Part shown: in pieces, positions 25,701 through 37,200 of the stretch
Layout: every line of letters begins with the position of its first letter
How positions within the stretch are numbered: position 1 is the first letter of the stretch
Source: Neodontobutis hainanensis
Taxonomy: Eukaryota; Chordata; Actinopteri; Gobiiformes; Odontobutidae
Assembly (NCBI GenBank): GCA_024349245.1
Contig: JALDNG010000021.1
Span: forward strand, 261,501 to 325,500
Length of the DNA: 64,000 nt
Direction of reading: 5' to 3'
Made by a program: the position numbers and the translations under genes
The notes under the pieces: model-generated
What the model was told of the DNA's origin: nothing
The model's input: only the letters and a program-made list of their open reading frames with translations
Database searches by the model: none

Positions 25701-27890
25701 TTAAGGCTACTTGTTCTTTGGTCACGATAGCTAGCCCATTAGCAAGCCACCTAGCTAGGTTGATTTTGGTCTAGATATTAATTTTACTCGAGGTCTACAT
25801 AATTTTGTCTGATCATACAAGCTAGATAGCAGATTAGCTCTTTTTCTACCATTTATTATTCTTTTCGTCTATTACCCATGCTTATCTGACATGTTTTTTT
25901 CTGTTTTCACAGGTTTTATTTGCAAGCCACCTACCAGAGGTTATTTTTGTCCAAGTTTCTATTTTACTTGAAGTCTACATGTGCAATCATACAAGGTAAT
26001 TAGCAGACAAGATTTTTACAGCAATTATCCCACCTGAAAGTTTTCTCCACCCATTCTAACCTCATCACACGCCCCGTTGCTCTGGACTGTTGATCGTTAG
26101 TACTTAAAATCCCGCATCTTCTGACCGCTACTTCATTTGTTCTATATTTCTACCATTTTTAGCATATGACAAAGAAAACTAGGTAAGTGGGAACTATAAG
26201 GTTAGCTTTGAGATTTGTTTATTTAGAATGACTAGATGATTATTAAACTAGTTATGGAGAGTCTTTTAACCAAATTTTTAATTTGTCTATCTATTGACCC
26301 ACCTAGCTTCCTGGTTTTTGAGCTATTACGCTAGCTTCTTTCTGACCTTTAAGGCTACTTGTTCTTTGGTCACGATAGCTAGCCCATTAGCAAGCCACCT
26401 AGCTAGGTTGATTTTGGTCTAGATATTAATTTTACTCGAGGTCTACATAATTTTGTCTAATCATACAAGCTAGTTAGCAGATTAGCTGTTTTCTACCATT
26501 TATTATTCCTGTTGTCTATTACCCATGCTTATCTGACATGTTTTTTTCTGTTTTCACAGGTTTTATTTGCAAGCCACCTACCAGAGGTTATTTTTGTCCA
26601 AGTTTCTATTTTACTTGAAGTCTACATCTGCAATCATACAAGGTAATTAGCAGACAAGATTTTTCCAGCAATTATCCCACCTGAAACTTTTCTCCATCCC
26701 ATTCTAACCTCATCACACGCCCCGTTGCTCTGGACTGTTGATCGTTAGTACTTAAAATCCCGCATCTTCTGACCGCTACTTCATTTGTTCTATATTTCTA
26801 CCATTTTTAGCATATGACAAATAAAACTAGGTAAGTGGGAACTATAAGGTTAGCTTTGAGATTTGTTTATTTAGAATGACTATATGATTAACAAACTAGT
26901 AATGGAGAGTCTTTTAACCAAATTTTTAATTTGTGTATCTATTGACCCACCTAGCTTCCTGGTTAGTGAGCTATTATGCTAGCTTCTTTCTGACCTTTAA
27001 TCCCATTCTAACCTCATCACACGCCCCGTTGCTCTGGACTGTTGATCGTTAGTACTTAAAATCCCGCATCTTCTGACCGCTACTTCATTTGTTCTATATT
27101 TCTACCATTTTTAGCATATGACAAAGAAAACTAGGTAAGTGGGAACTATAAGGTTAGCTTTGAGATTTGTTTATTTAGAATGACTAGATGATTATTAAAC
27201 TAGTTATGGACAGTCTTTTAACCAAATTTTTAATTTGTCTATCCATTGACCTACCTAGCTTCTTGGCTAGTGAGCTTTTATGCTATCTTCTTTCTGACCT
27301 TTAAGGCTTTAAGACAAGATTTTCACAGCAATTATCCCTCCTGAAACTTTTCTCCACCCAGTCTAACCTTATCACACGCCCCGATGCTCTGGCCTGTTGA
27401 TCCTAAGTCCTTAAAATCCTGCATCTTCTTGACCTCTACTTCCTATAACTTTACTGTTCTTTTGTTCTAGATTCCTACCATCTTAGCGTTTGCTAATGAA
27501 AACACAGAAAGAGATTAGCTTTGAGATTATTGAGATGTGTTGCGTAAATCGGTAATTTTGACTGTCCATTTATTTGTATTCTTTCCTGCCTGTGTGTATC
27601 TTATGAACACATATTGGTCTTGCTATCTAACCCGTTTTTGCCTAATATCACAGAAATTTTATTTGTCTATTTAGATAACTATTTGATTAATAAACTGTCT
27701 TTCCACAAAAAAATATATTTTTTTATTTGTCAACCCATCTAGCTTCCTCGCTAGTTAGCTATCACGCTAGAGTTTCTCTGACTTTTAAGAGTACTTGTCC
27801 TTTGGTCTGTCAAGATAGCTAACCAGTTAGCAAGCTACCTAGCTAGATTGATTTTGGTCTAGATATTCCATTTAATCCGAGGTCATTAAA
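19750..27890. repeat. 8-kb tandem array, ~646-bp higher-order repeat, about 11 units plus diverged flanking copies
   Basis: The landmark atctgacatg recurs at 20071, 20719, 21367, 22011, 22657, 23304, 23947, 24593, 25237, 25884 and 26531, a spacing of 643-648 bp. Inner units are nearly identical. Truncated units follow at about 27001-27300. Older, more diverged monomers bound the array at about 19750-20060 and 27310-27890. Each unit holds two related ~110-bp segments, one starting gcaagccacctaccagagg and one gcaagccacctagctaggt, about 469 and 177 bp apart. Each unit also has a pyrimidine-rich splice-acceptor-like ttcacag and, about 270 bp on, a consensus donor ag/gtaagt (plus strand). No long open frame is maintained. 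Confidence 0.97.
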
Positions 27891-28151
27891 TTAATGACCT
27901 TTTACTGTCTCTGGACACAGCTGAATAGACAAACAACCAATCAGAGAAACAAAGAGTTGCTTAAAGCTCATCCCATGTTTAATAAATGGTTCTGATTTGT
28001 CCAACAGGATTTCTACTGTGTGAAACTGGCTGTGAAGGGACGGGATCATATTTGATGACAACCATGTTTAAACCACATCCGTGCTTTATCCTTCAGTAAA
28101 TCTTTAGCAGCACTCCACTGCAGCTCCTCCACATGAGTCCACGTCCTGGTG
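27891..28151. other. Presumed 3' UTR / downstream flank of the unrecognised four-exon gene
   Basis: The stretch between the array and the stop codon at 28152-28154. It should contain the minus-strand 3' UTR. A variant poly(A) signal ATTAAA is present on the minus strand near 27977. Nothing else is recognised. Confidence 0.4.
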
Positions 28152-29122
28152 TCAGTAGTGAACCTGTTTGAGCAGCAGCAGCAAGTTCTTGTTGCGTTCG
28201 GCTCTGCAGCGCGGCGAGTGGTACAGAGGCAGCTCAAAGAAAGAGAAGGTGAAGCTGCGGGAGAAGCTGAGGTTAGTGACCTGACGCAGCGGCGGTAAAC
28301 GTGGAGGACGGGCTACTCGACGCTGGGGCAATGGACGCCGCTTTGAATGAAAACTGTGAACAACAACTCCACCTGCAGACAAGATAGTTATACAATAAAA
28401 TGACTGAGTTCTATTTTTGCTCAGCTCTAAAACTCAACACATCAATGTTAACCTCACAGGTTTGTTGGTATTGCCCTAAAGAAACCCAACTCAAATCCAC
28501 AGAAACCAGACTACATCAGACTTATCTTATTTTCCTATTGGTGGACATTTTGTTTTTGCTCATGAGTATAAATGTTGACACTATTCAGACCCAAAAGCTT
28601 TAGATTATTTGTCACACAAAACATTGACGTTGCAGATTTTTTGTATAAAAACTTAACCTTTTTCCTCAGAACATGTACTGTTTTAAAGTGTATGTAGGAA
28701 GTCTTACCTGTTTCCTCTGTCTCTGGTGATGGAGTCAAGCCATTAGAGTTGATCGTAGCTGTTGAGCTCTGTCTTATTTGCGGTTGTTTGGCTCGATACG
28801 GCGAGGCAGGTGTGGGCTGTGGGGCAGGTGGTGGAGGTGGAGGAGCAGACGGGGGCCGTGGCGGTAAGATGGTTGTGAACGAGGACTCGGACATCTGTAG
28901 ACCTCCCCACGGAGTCATAGTGGAGTCAGATACAAGCACCGAGGACTGAGGCTGGGAACGCTTCCTGCCTCTGGACTGATGGGGGTGCTGTGCAGACGAG
29001 ACAGGGGGCTTCACTGAGGAAACACGAGGAGGAAAGAGAATCATGATTAAATCAGGCTGAAGTTCTGTTGCCTCTGTCTTTTGCCATAGATAAAAATATA
29101 TGTGTATATGTATATGTATATG

Positions 29123-29164
<42 letters not shown>

Positions 29165-32100
29165 TATATATATTTTATGTATGTAGTGAACCAGAAGATC
29201 ACACCTGATCCGTTGTTCTATTGTGAATAACATTTGGTTTTGTGAGAAGGATGATTTTTCTTTTTCTTTTCCCGACTCACTTTTATTCCCAGATGAACCA
29301 ATGTGAGGAAGTCGTTGACGTGGCATCATTGATCCTGAAGGAACAGAAAACCTAATTTTTCTGTAACAGCTTTAAAGTATCCTTTCTCACATTGGATAAA
29401 TTAATAACAGTCATTTTTGATTTTAGTGTATTGATAACTTCTACGACTTGGAGGATCTGTAACTAATCTTGATTGTAATTGAAAAGCTCTTAATTGTTGG
29501 CAACAAAAAGTTATTTCTCCTTAAACTGCAGCAGGAAATATGATAAATGACTTATCACTGAAAAAATACAGTGAGAGTTACCTCTGTTTACAGATGGATG
29601 GCTTCCTCTTTTATAATTCCTTGTTTTCAGTTTAACAAAGCATCCTTCATTTATTACAAACACCTCATCCCTTCAGAACTCCTTTTAGACACCATCTGTT
29701 GATGATAATCATCCTCTAAAAATTCTTCAAAGAGTAGAAACTTGCCCAAAACTTGCAATTCATCCTACTTTCTCCACCTGCTGGATGTTTTTTTCTTACA
29801 AAATATAAAAAAACTGATATGTCCAAGTTTTTCAAGCAGCCTTTCACTTACTCTTCTCTTTGTCCAGTCTTCAGCACAAAATCCACAATCTCATCCAAAT
29901 CTAAGTGTGAAAAATGTGCTGTTGGTTTCCATTATTCTCTGTTTTACGACCTCTGCTTCCCAGTAACTTCTCTGAAACACTACACGTTGCTTTCCCCTTG
30001 TTCGGCCCTCTCTGTTACCCCCTCAATGCCCCCCCTCGATGCTCCCACCTCCCTCTGGCTCTCTCCGCTTGTTGGCTGTAAACGATAGCGCTGCTTCACA
30101 AATGAGATTACATAATTCATAATGAACAACACAGAACAAAGCGGCCTTTTAAAAACCTGGGGATGTCCTGCTGCCAGTTTGGTTTCTATCTATGACTCTT
30201 GCCTTTTACAAATTCTCATGTTTCTTTATCTGTAGTTTTTTAACTAGATGTATTATGACAATCCAACACTAAAGAGTTAAAAGCAGTCATCTTCCTTTTT
30301 CATTTTCCACATTTTTCCCATCTTGTCACCAGTTCCACCACAAATGGCTTTTTTGTCTGTTTTTAAGATTGGATTAAAAACCTCAGTCATTTAATATCTT
30401 TACTGTCTTCCCAAAACCCATGGCACCACCACCAAGCTTTTACAAAAACATCATTAGGAGGCTGTATTGTCTTATTTACTGTGACCTAACTGTCCTCATC
30501 AAGCTCTGGTTTAATCTGTGTTTAATCCTGTTTTAGTGTTTGTTCAGTCCAGGATTATTTCTTATATAGTTTTATAGTTTAGTCCAGTTCTTTATTCTCT
30601 TTCTTGTATAAATGCTGTCTCTGTCAGACAAAGGACATCCATCCATTCACGGCTGATTTCTCCTCTGCCTCCGTTCCTCCTGGTCTGGTTCCTGAGTGGC
30701 AGCTCCTGAGACATAGACTCGAACAAAAAGAAACTCAATCCGTGGCAGACATCTTTAAATATTCATGTGAACCCCTTGGAGTGACCCCTCAGCACTGACA
30801 CATGTTGCATTCAGCGCAGCTACACAAACACAGACTCCATGTTTTGACATTTAGTCGGTGCACAGAATATTAATGACTGATTGTCAAAATGTCAGATGTC
30901 TTCATGGCTTTTTCTGTTAAGCTGAGCTGTCAGATCCAGGGAGAGATATGTGATATATTTTTTTACAGCTTTGACAGAGCAAGACAAATTTAGACTAATT
31001 AATTCAATGTAGTGGCACCTGAACGAAGACATGTGAAGAGAGGTGGAGCTTTTGGCCACACGCACCATTTAGTGTGTTACTCAAAAGAGCGTTTGTCTTT
31101 GTCTCAACCTTTTTGTCTGGGAGGTAGTCTCAGTCCAAGCCTAACACTAACCAGATAGACCGGAGCTGGCTCACAACACATCTGCCAGCACCAGTCCATG
31201 TTGCCTTCAAACTGCGTGGATGGATGACAATAGAGCGGTCTGCTTCTGTTTATGAAAATGGCCCTTAACTAAACTAGAACAATACCACCAGACTGTACTT
31301 CTCTCACAAGTGAGAGATGCTTATCAGGACAACTTCAGCAGAGCCTCTGACTGAAATGTAAATTTACTGAAGGTGCCTCTGGAGACTTTACATGTTCCAT
31401 TAAAATTGATAATCAATTATTCATTGATTAATTTTCTTCTCATTATAGGTCGCATGTGACTGGAGCCTATCCCAGCAGCTTACATCAGCAGATACATCCT
31501 GTGGACAGCTGATCGCAGGGTTAACACTGACAGACAACCATTCACTCACTAGGGTCACTTTAGAGTTGCCTGATGACTTATACCTGCATTTGTTTGGACG
31601 GTGTACCCCAGAGTACCCAGAAAAAAAACACATAATCTCTCAGTTATGACCAGACTCTTGAGAACAGTTAATAATTAGAACATTACAACAGCATTAACAG
31701 GGTGGACTAGATTAAACACAGACAATACTGGCTTTTGAAACATAAAAAGAAACACTTTACATCCCCAGAATCAGATAAACAAAAAAACAGTATAATTATA
31801 GCTTTAACATCGCCTGAGACATGAGCAATTTTATTATCCAGGATTTAACTGGATGAGTTTGTTCACTATACCAGGTCTTTGTCCAGTCACATGCTCACTT
31901 TTGAAAAGAGAGTGCTTCTGTAACGTATGATGTGATGTCTGTTGTGGTGTGAAATCAGTGATTTTTTATTTATTTTTCACAAAAATAAGAACACAAATGA
32001 ACACAGCTCGGTACAGGTCCAAAAACCAAAAAGAGAATGTCTATGGTTAAACCCACCACAGCACCTCCAGGAACGCAGCAGTAAAGTCCAGTGGTAAAAA

Positions 32101-33864
32101 AAAGCTCCAGGACAAGTGTGTGCCTGTTAGATTTGGAGGGAGGTTTTTTATTGATCCAACACTGACAAATCTTTGTGCAGCCCATTAGCTCCCTGTAGCC
32201 CACGACAGAGACACAGGATCCAGACTCACAGTTGCTGCAGTTGGTGAATAGTTTAATGTATGTAAAGCGCTACAGTAAAAAACTGCAGTAGGTGGAAAAG
32301 TGCTATAAAAAATTAAATGAGAGTAATTCCTAGTTTTCTTAAGTTTCTTGTTAAAATGAAACGGGTCATTATCAGAATTTAGTTTTCTCATATGAAAGAA
32401 CAAATAACCTTGTACTGCCTAAAGGATGAGCCATAACCCTCTCATGATGGGAGTGAGTGCATTGAAAACTCTTGGAAAAGGAAAAGCATCAGAATATTCT
32501 CACTTTCTTAAAAGCACATGAACACACCAGTCAGAAAAAACAGCTTTTAAACTCAGAAACTGGGACACTCCATGAAACTCAGCGTTAATCCCTTTGATGC
32601 GTCTGGTTAAATGACAACTTCCACATCCACTATTGAAAAAACATTACAAAACCAGTTTCCAAACAGCTTTAGAGAGGGATTTCTTTGCTTTGGACGGAGT
32701 TCTTATTAAAAAGATGGTCCTGGGGCTGTGTTGAAGTGAAAGGGGGTTTCTTCCTCTGCAGTCGGTCTGTGATGTAACCCTCTGAATTAAAAATAACTGC
32801 GTTTGGGCCTGAAGCTGCTACAGATGGCTCTAACTCAGCACCAAGGCTTTTATGCTCTCTTTATTCATTTTCATCTGACAGACGCCAAATGTTTTAAGAG
32901 AAAACCCATTCCCTTGTTTTAGGAGCTCAATCACAGCCCACGCTAAAATGATCTGCCACAGACTGTTTTCATCCTTCAGCAGACTTTAGTTTTGAAACAG
33001 CTTATTTCACTTTGATGAGGTTATGCAACACTCGCCTGTTACAGAAGAGGAACCCCACTGGTTTTTATGAAAGGTGGCAGAAGTTCAGCCTGAAATCCAG
33101 GAACAGGTGCAGGTCTACAATGTATACAGATAAACATCAGTGTTCTCCATTGCTCATGCTTAGAAGTGTGTTTTTTTCCATTGTTTGCAGATCACTAAAT
33201 GTCACTCAAATTAAGATTATACATTTTTTTCAATATCTTTAATGGTTTACACAATTGTTAGCGTGCATGGGCCACTGAGCTAAGCAATAATAGAGTGTAA
33301 ACATTAGCACAAAACAAAATCTGTAAAAAAAATAAAATAAAATCATAAAACAGTGTGTCAGCCATTAACAGTGTTTTATCTGACACTGTCTGTGGAAACC
33401 ATTAGCCCAACCAGAATCTGTTTTAGTTCATACAGAGAATGTAGTGAATGTAATAGAGCATAATAAATAATATAAACACACTGGTAAAGTAATGAGTAAT
33501 CTTCAGGAAACAGTTCAACCTGCATGACGTTAACAGTGATTTTCAGAAACAAGACGCAATAACCAGGCTTTTGTTTAGGTTTTTTCTTTAACATGTAACA
33601 CCTCACAGCCTCCCATTTTGGCATAAAAACGTACATTTCCATCTGAATGACGTGTATTTCAGTGGATCATGGACAGAGAGCTCTCTGAAGGTGCACCTCC
33701 AGAGGCTGTGCCTTACCTCTGCTTTTCATCCTGGAAACTGATGACCGCAGGGTCTCAGTGAGTTTGTGGAGTGTTGTGATAAATCCTGCACAAAAGACCG
33801 AAAAGATGGTTGTGGCTTGTTCCACTTGAGCAGGCGGCTCTGGCTGAGGCTCCCGTCTGGACAT
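28152..33864 (-). CDS. Unrecognised proline/arginine-rich protein, 242 residues, four exons
   Basis: Four exons, transcribed leftward: 33717-33864, 29281-29334, 28708-29013 and 28152-28372. All three introns are phase 1 with consensus splice sites, and the frames join exactly to a stop, which strongly supports a real gene. Start is MSRREPQPEPPAQVEQ. Residues about 20-33 (IFSVFCAGFITTLH) are mildly hydrophobic but too short for a clear membrane span. The middle (about 70-170) is Ser/Pro-rich and disordered, with polyproline runs (PPPPPPAPQPTP). The C terminus is basic (RRPLPQRRVARPPRLPP), then a compact aromatic block (SFSRSFTFSFFELPLYHSPR) and a Leu-rich end (NKNLLLLLKQ). That final block looks like the conserved functional part. 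I cannot assign a family. Its start lies only about 260 bp from the wdr6 poly(A) signal, in the same orientation. Confidence 0.72.
29099..29175. repeat. TA-rich dinucleotide microsatellite
   Basis: Runs of tgta followed by (ta)n in the second intron of the four-exon gene. A long open frame that crosses this tract is an artefact of the repeat. Confidence 0.9.
29335..33716. other. First intron (4.4 kb) of the four-exon gene
   Basis: Contains no supported coding exon on either strand. It holds one copy of the dispersed fish repeat at 31440-31625. Confidence 0.55.
31440..31625. repeat. Dispersed fish repeat fragment
   Basis: Shares gtgactggagcctatccc, cagggttaacactgaca, actttagagttgcc and gtttggacggtg with the copies at 14.5 and 45.4 kb, but is more diverged. 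Confidence 0.75.
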
Positions 33865-34121
33865 GGGCTTCTCTGTCCCAGCTGCAGGACGCAGGGGAAG
33901 TGGGCCACCTTTGTTCTTAAGGCTGTCTCCCTCCTCAACTCACCCCCACCCCTCCCTCTTCCCCAGCTGGGCCTGTTCAATTGTGGAACTATGTTGCACA
34001 AAAAACAACAAACTGCACTTTATTTCACTGGACTTTTAACTAAACAATGTAAAATCATTGTTTATGTGTCTTAACTTGCCCCAAGATGATAAAAATAATT
34101 ATTTGAATTGAATAAATATTC
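33865..34121 (-). promoter_or_regulatory. Compact intergenic region: 3' end of wdr6 to start of the four-exon gene
   Basis: Both flanking genes run leftward, so any separate promoter for the four-exon gene must lie here. The part at 33920-33970 is GC-rich (minus strand reads G-rich runs). No TATA box is obvious. Inferred from gene layout only. Confidence 0.35.
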
Positions 34122-34127
34122 TTTATT
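34122..34127 (-). terminator. Poly(A) signal AATAAA for wdr6
   Basis: Canonical AATAAA on the minus strand about 140 bp past the wdr6 stop codon. Another AATAAA overlaps the stop codon itself (GAATAAAAGG), which is less likely to be used. Confidence 0.6.
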
Positions 34128-34267
34128 TAAATATATACAGACATAAAATCCATTCAGTTACAATCAATACATTTTACTTTGAAATTATTTTAAACAACTT
34201 CTTTTGTTTAGTCTCATTTCATTGGACCACAGTTTCACTCATGCTTGTTTTTCTTCTTTCTATCCTT

Positions 34268-37200
34268 TTATTCATCCATCACTCTATCTCTGACATGTAT
34301 CAGCTGTAAACCTTGTCCACAAACTAACACCCAACCGTCCTCTGCCTTCTCCGTTTCTCCATCTGCGCCACATCTTCTCTCTGTCTGAACCTCTCCTGCG
34401 GCTTTTTCTCCCAGTTCCTCATCTGTTTGTCTCTCAATTCCTTCTAAATGACTTTCCCTCTCTTCACAGCTTGACCCACATTTCTTCTCCTCACTTTCTT
34501 CCCAAACTGTGAGAGCTGCTGCGTCTGCCACATGGGAACACACTGCCCTCTTGTGGCTAATACCAGCACTGCTCACTCTCCACAAACAAACTCTCTGATC
34601 ACACGACGTAGACGCGATAAGATTCTCATTTAGCAGCTTTAACGCGGTCAAAGGAGCAGCGTGAGCCAATGGGACGCTTAGCTGAGACTCGAGATGGACA
34701 GAAAGCTCGGATTCAGCTCCATTTTGATGAAAATGGAGCCTAATGTAAGAAACAGTGAGTTGTCCGTCGTCGCCGCCGCTCGCGACAGTTAAACAGTTAA
34801 AGTTGTCATGTTTAAAAGGAGAAACAGCCAAAGTGTTGACTCCGCTTTGATGAACAGAGAAACTGAAAACAGGCGAAGGAGAAGTCTGACAGGACGATGG
34901 GAGTGAAGTAAAATCCCACACAGCGATTTGTCCGTCTGTAGCAGCACTGAACAGCAGCTTACACCTAAAACAGGAGAAATAAAACTCATCACAATGAATC
35001 TAGTGTTTGGAGAAGTTTTTTTGTCACAATAAAATTCAAATATCAGGCTTTAGAAAATGTCAGACATAACATAACAAATCTTGCAACATTTTTTAGTAAA
35101 GCTTTAAAAAAAGAAAAATTTAAATAAGGACTACATTAATGACGTTGGCGTTCAATGAGTGGTTTCCAAATGAAAAACATGAACCAAACATATGTAAGCC
35201 AACAAAGGGTTTAGGTCAGTCTTGTTTATGGGGTAATCATTATAGTCACTCTTTTTGCACCTGGAGTGAAGTATTAAGATACTAATATCAGTGTCTATTA
35301 TTGATGTATTGTATTGTTTTTCTCTACACAACACTGTTTGGAAATCCTCCCTGTATTTTACCTGTTGCCTTGTTTGTCCTCTGAGCAGCAGGTGGCGACA
35401 CTGAGCACACAGCGCTGATGGTAAAAACTCTCCCAAAACAACTCCATGTGATGGTTAGACTCACTCACAGAGAACAGCCTACAAAAAAGATAAATAAAGC
35501 GGAGAAATCAGATTTAATTCAGTGAGTTTACCTGGTCTCCATGTTGTTTTAAAGACACTCACCTGACCGCTCCGTCACTGCAGGCCAAAGCCACAACGAG
35601 GGAGTCTGTGGTCGTCTCCACTACAACCATAGACATGTATCTGGAGATAAAAAAAAGTGATGGTGATGGTCATGTCGAGACAATGCACTTGTTCCGCCTG
35701 TCGGTAACAGTCCTGAATGAGTTTACAAATGTTGTCCTCGCAAAAAAACAGGTCAGTGACAGCTATTTGGACCAGTGTTGCCAGATTGGACTAAAGATTT
35801 CCAGCCCAACTACAGCTTAAAACCCGCCCATTTAAAAAAATACCAGCCCAAAATACATACTGTTATTAAAACTGTTATAGAATAAAACACACCATTTTTA
35901 TTCTTATTAAACAACCAGACTAACAAATCGCACATTGGAGAGCACGAGGCTCACCCCAAGTATATCCAGCGCATCTTTTTTTTTTTTTTTTTATATAAAT
36001 GATCATTTAATAAAACACAAGGTCTACATCGGAAACCTCAGAAGGGGACAACATTTTTTATTGTTCTTGTGCTACTATTGTCAGAACTACAGTTCTTTTC
36101 TAATAGGCCAATTCTCAAATTATTTCATTATAGCCTACTTTTCTTTTTGTATTAGTAGGCTACTTACAAATTTGTGCTTAATTACCAACTAATTATTTTT
36201 TTATATTATCATTATTAAAATTATTATTATTATTTAACTTATAGACCACTGGGCGAATCAACATGAATTCTCGTTTTTCCTTCTTTTAATTTTAAATAAA
36301 ATAATGACTGAATGATACACTGAATCGTCATCAGCTATTACGTTTCAGAAATGATCAAACATCAGAATTGTACATCAAAATAAAACTGTAGGCTAATAGC
36401 ATAAACACGCTTACCTTTTAATATGAAGTTAATGTAGACAATCCCCGCAGAACTGATGAAAACGTCTTTATTATAGAACAATTCTAGAGCTATTTAAAGA
36501 TAGGACCAACTTTGTACAGTCACAACCAGTTTGATTAATAGATTGTTGAGTCAAATCTCTCCAGCAACTGCCTGGGAGGTTTGAATGTTGCCGAGGTAAA
36601 CCCATTTCTGACCAGGCCAGTGCGCACATCCATGATGCTGGAGAGTAAAGGTAGTCCCATGCGATTCCTAGTGTCATCTTTTAAAAGCGAGACGAGGGAA
36701 AATGCCCGCTCAACATGGGCATTGGAAACAGGCAGAACAAGAAGTCTTATGGCACCTTGTGCCAATTCCTGGAAACACTTGTGCCCCCCTGCATCTTTAA
36801 ACGCTTCGACTTCGAGCCAAAACTTGTCAATGTCCTGATCATCAGAGAAGTTTGCGGTTGCCACATTCCTCCACTGCGTTTCTAATGTACCAATGGGGCA
36901 CGAGAAAAGATCAGCTGGCAAGTCCTTTACTCCAGGCCTATTTATAGTGGACATAACAGATTTCGGGCAGAAGAGCTCCAGTTTGCTCAGGATTTCCATT
37001 GAAGCAGGTAAACGCAATTGGTACTGCTTTACAAGTTCTTTTAGAAAATCCATACAACGCGAAGAAATTCTCTCCTTCATGTCTGGGGCTAGCCTACTTT
37101 CCTCCAGTTTGTCCATAAATGTGTTACCCAAGTCAGCATCCAGAGGGGATAGGAATATGCCAGACTGTGTAAGGGCAAGTTCACGGAGCTGCTTGTGATT

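Noticed and set aside
19750..27890. CRISPR-like regular array
   Set aside because: Unit length (~646 bp) and absence of short repeat/unique spacer structure, plus a eukaryotic context, rule this out.
28749..28949. Gly-rich plus-strand frame
   Set aside because: Antisense shadow of the polyproline exon of the four-exon gene.
28535..29329. 264-residue continuous minus-strand frame
   Set aside because: It runs through two real exons but also through an intron with a TA microsatellite giving poly Ile/Tyr/His. The spliced model with matching phases explains the coding parts better.
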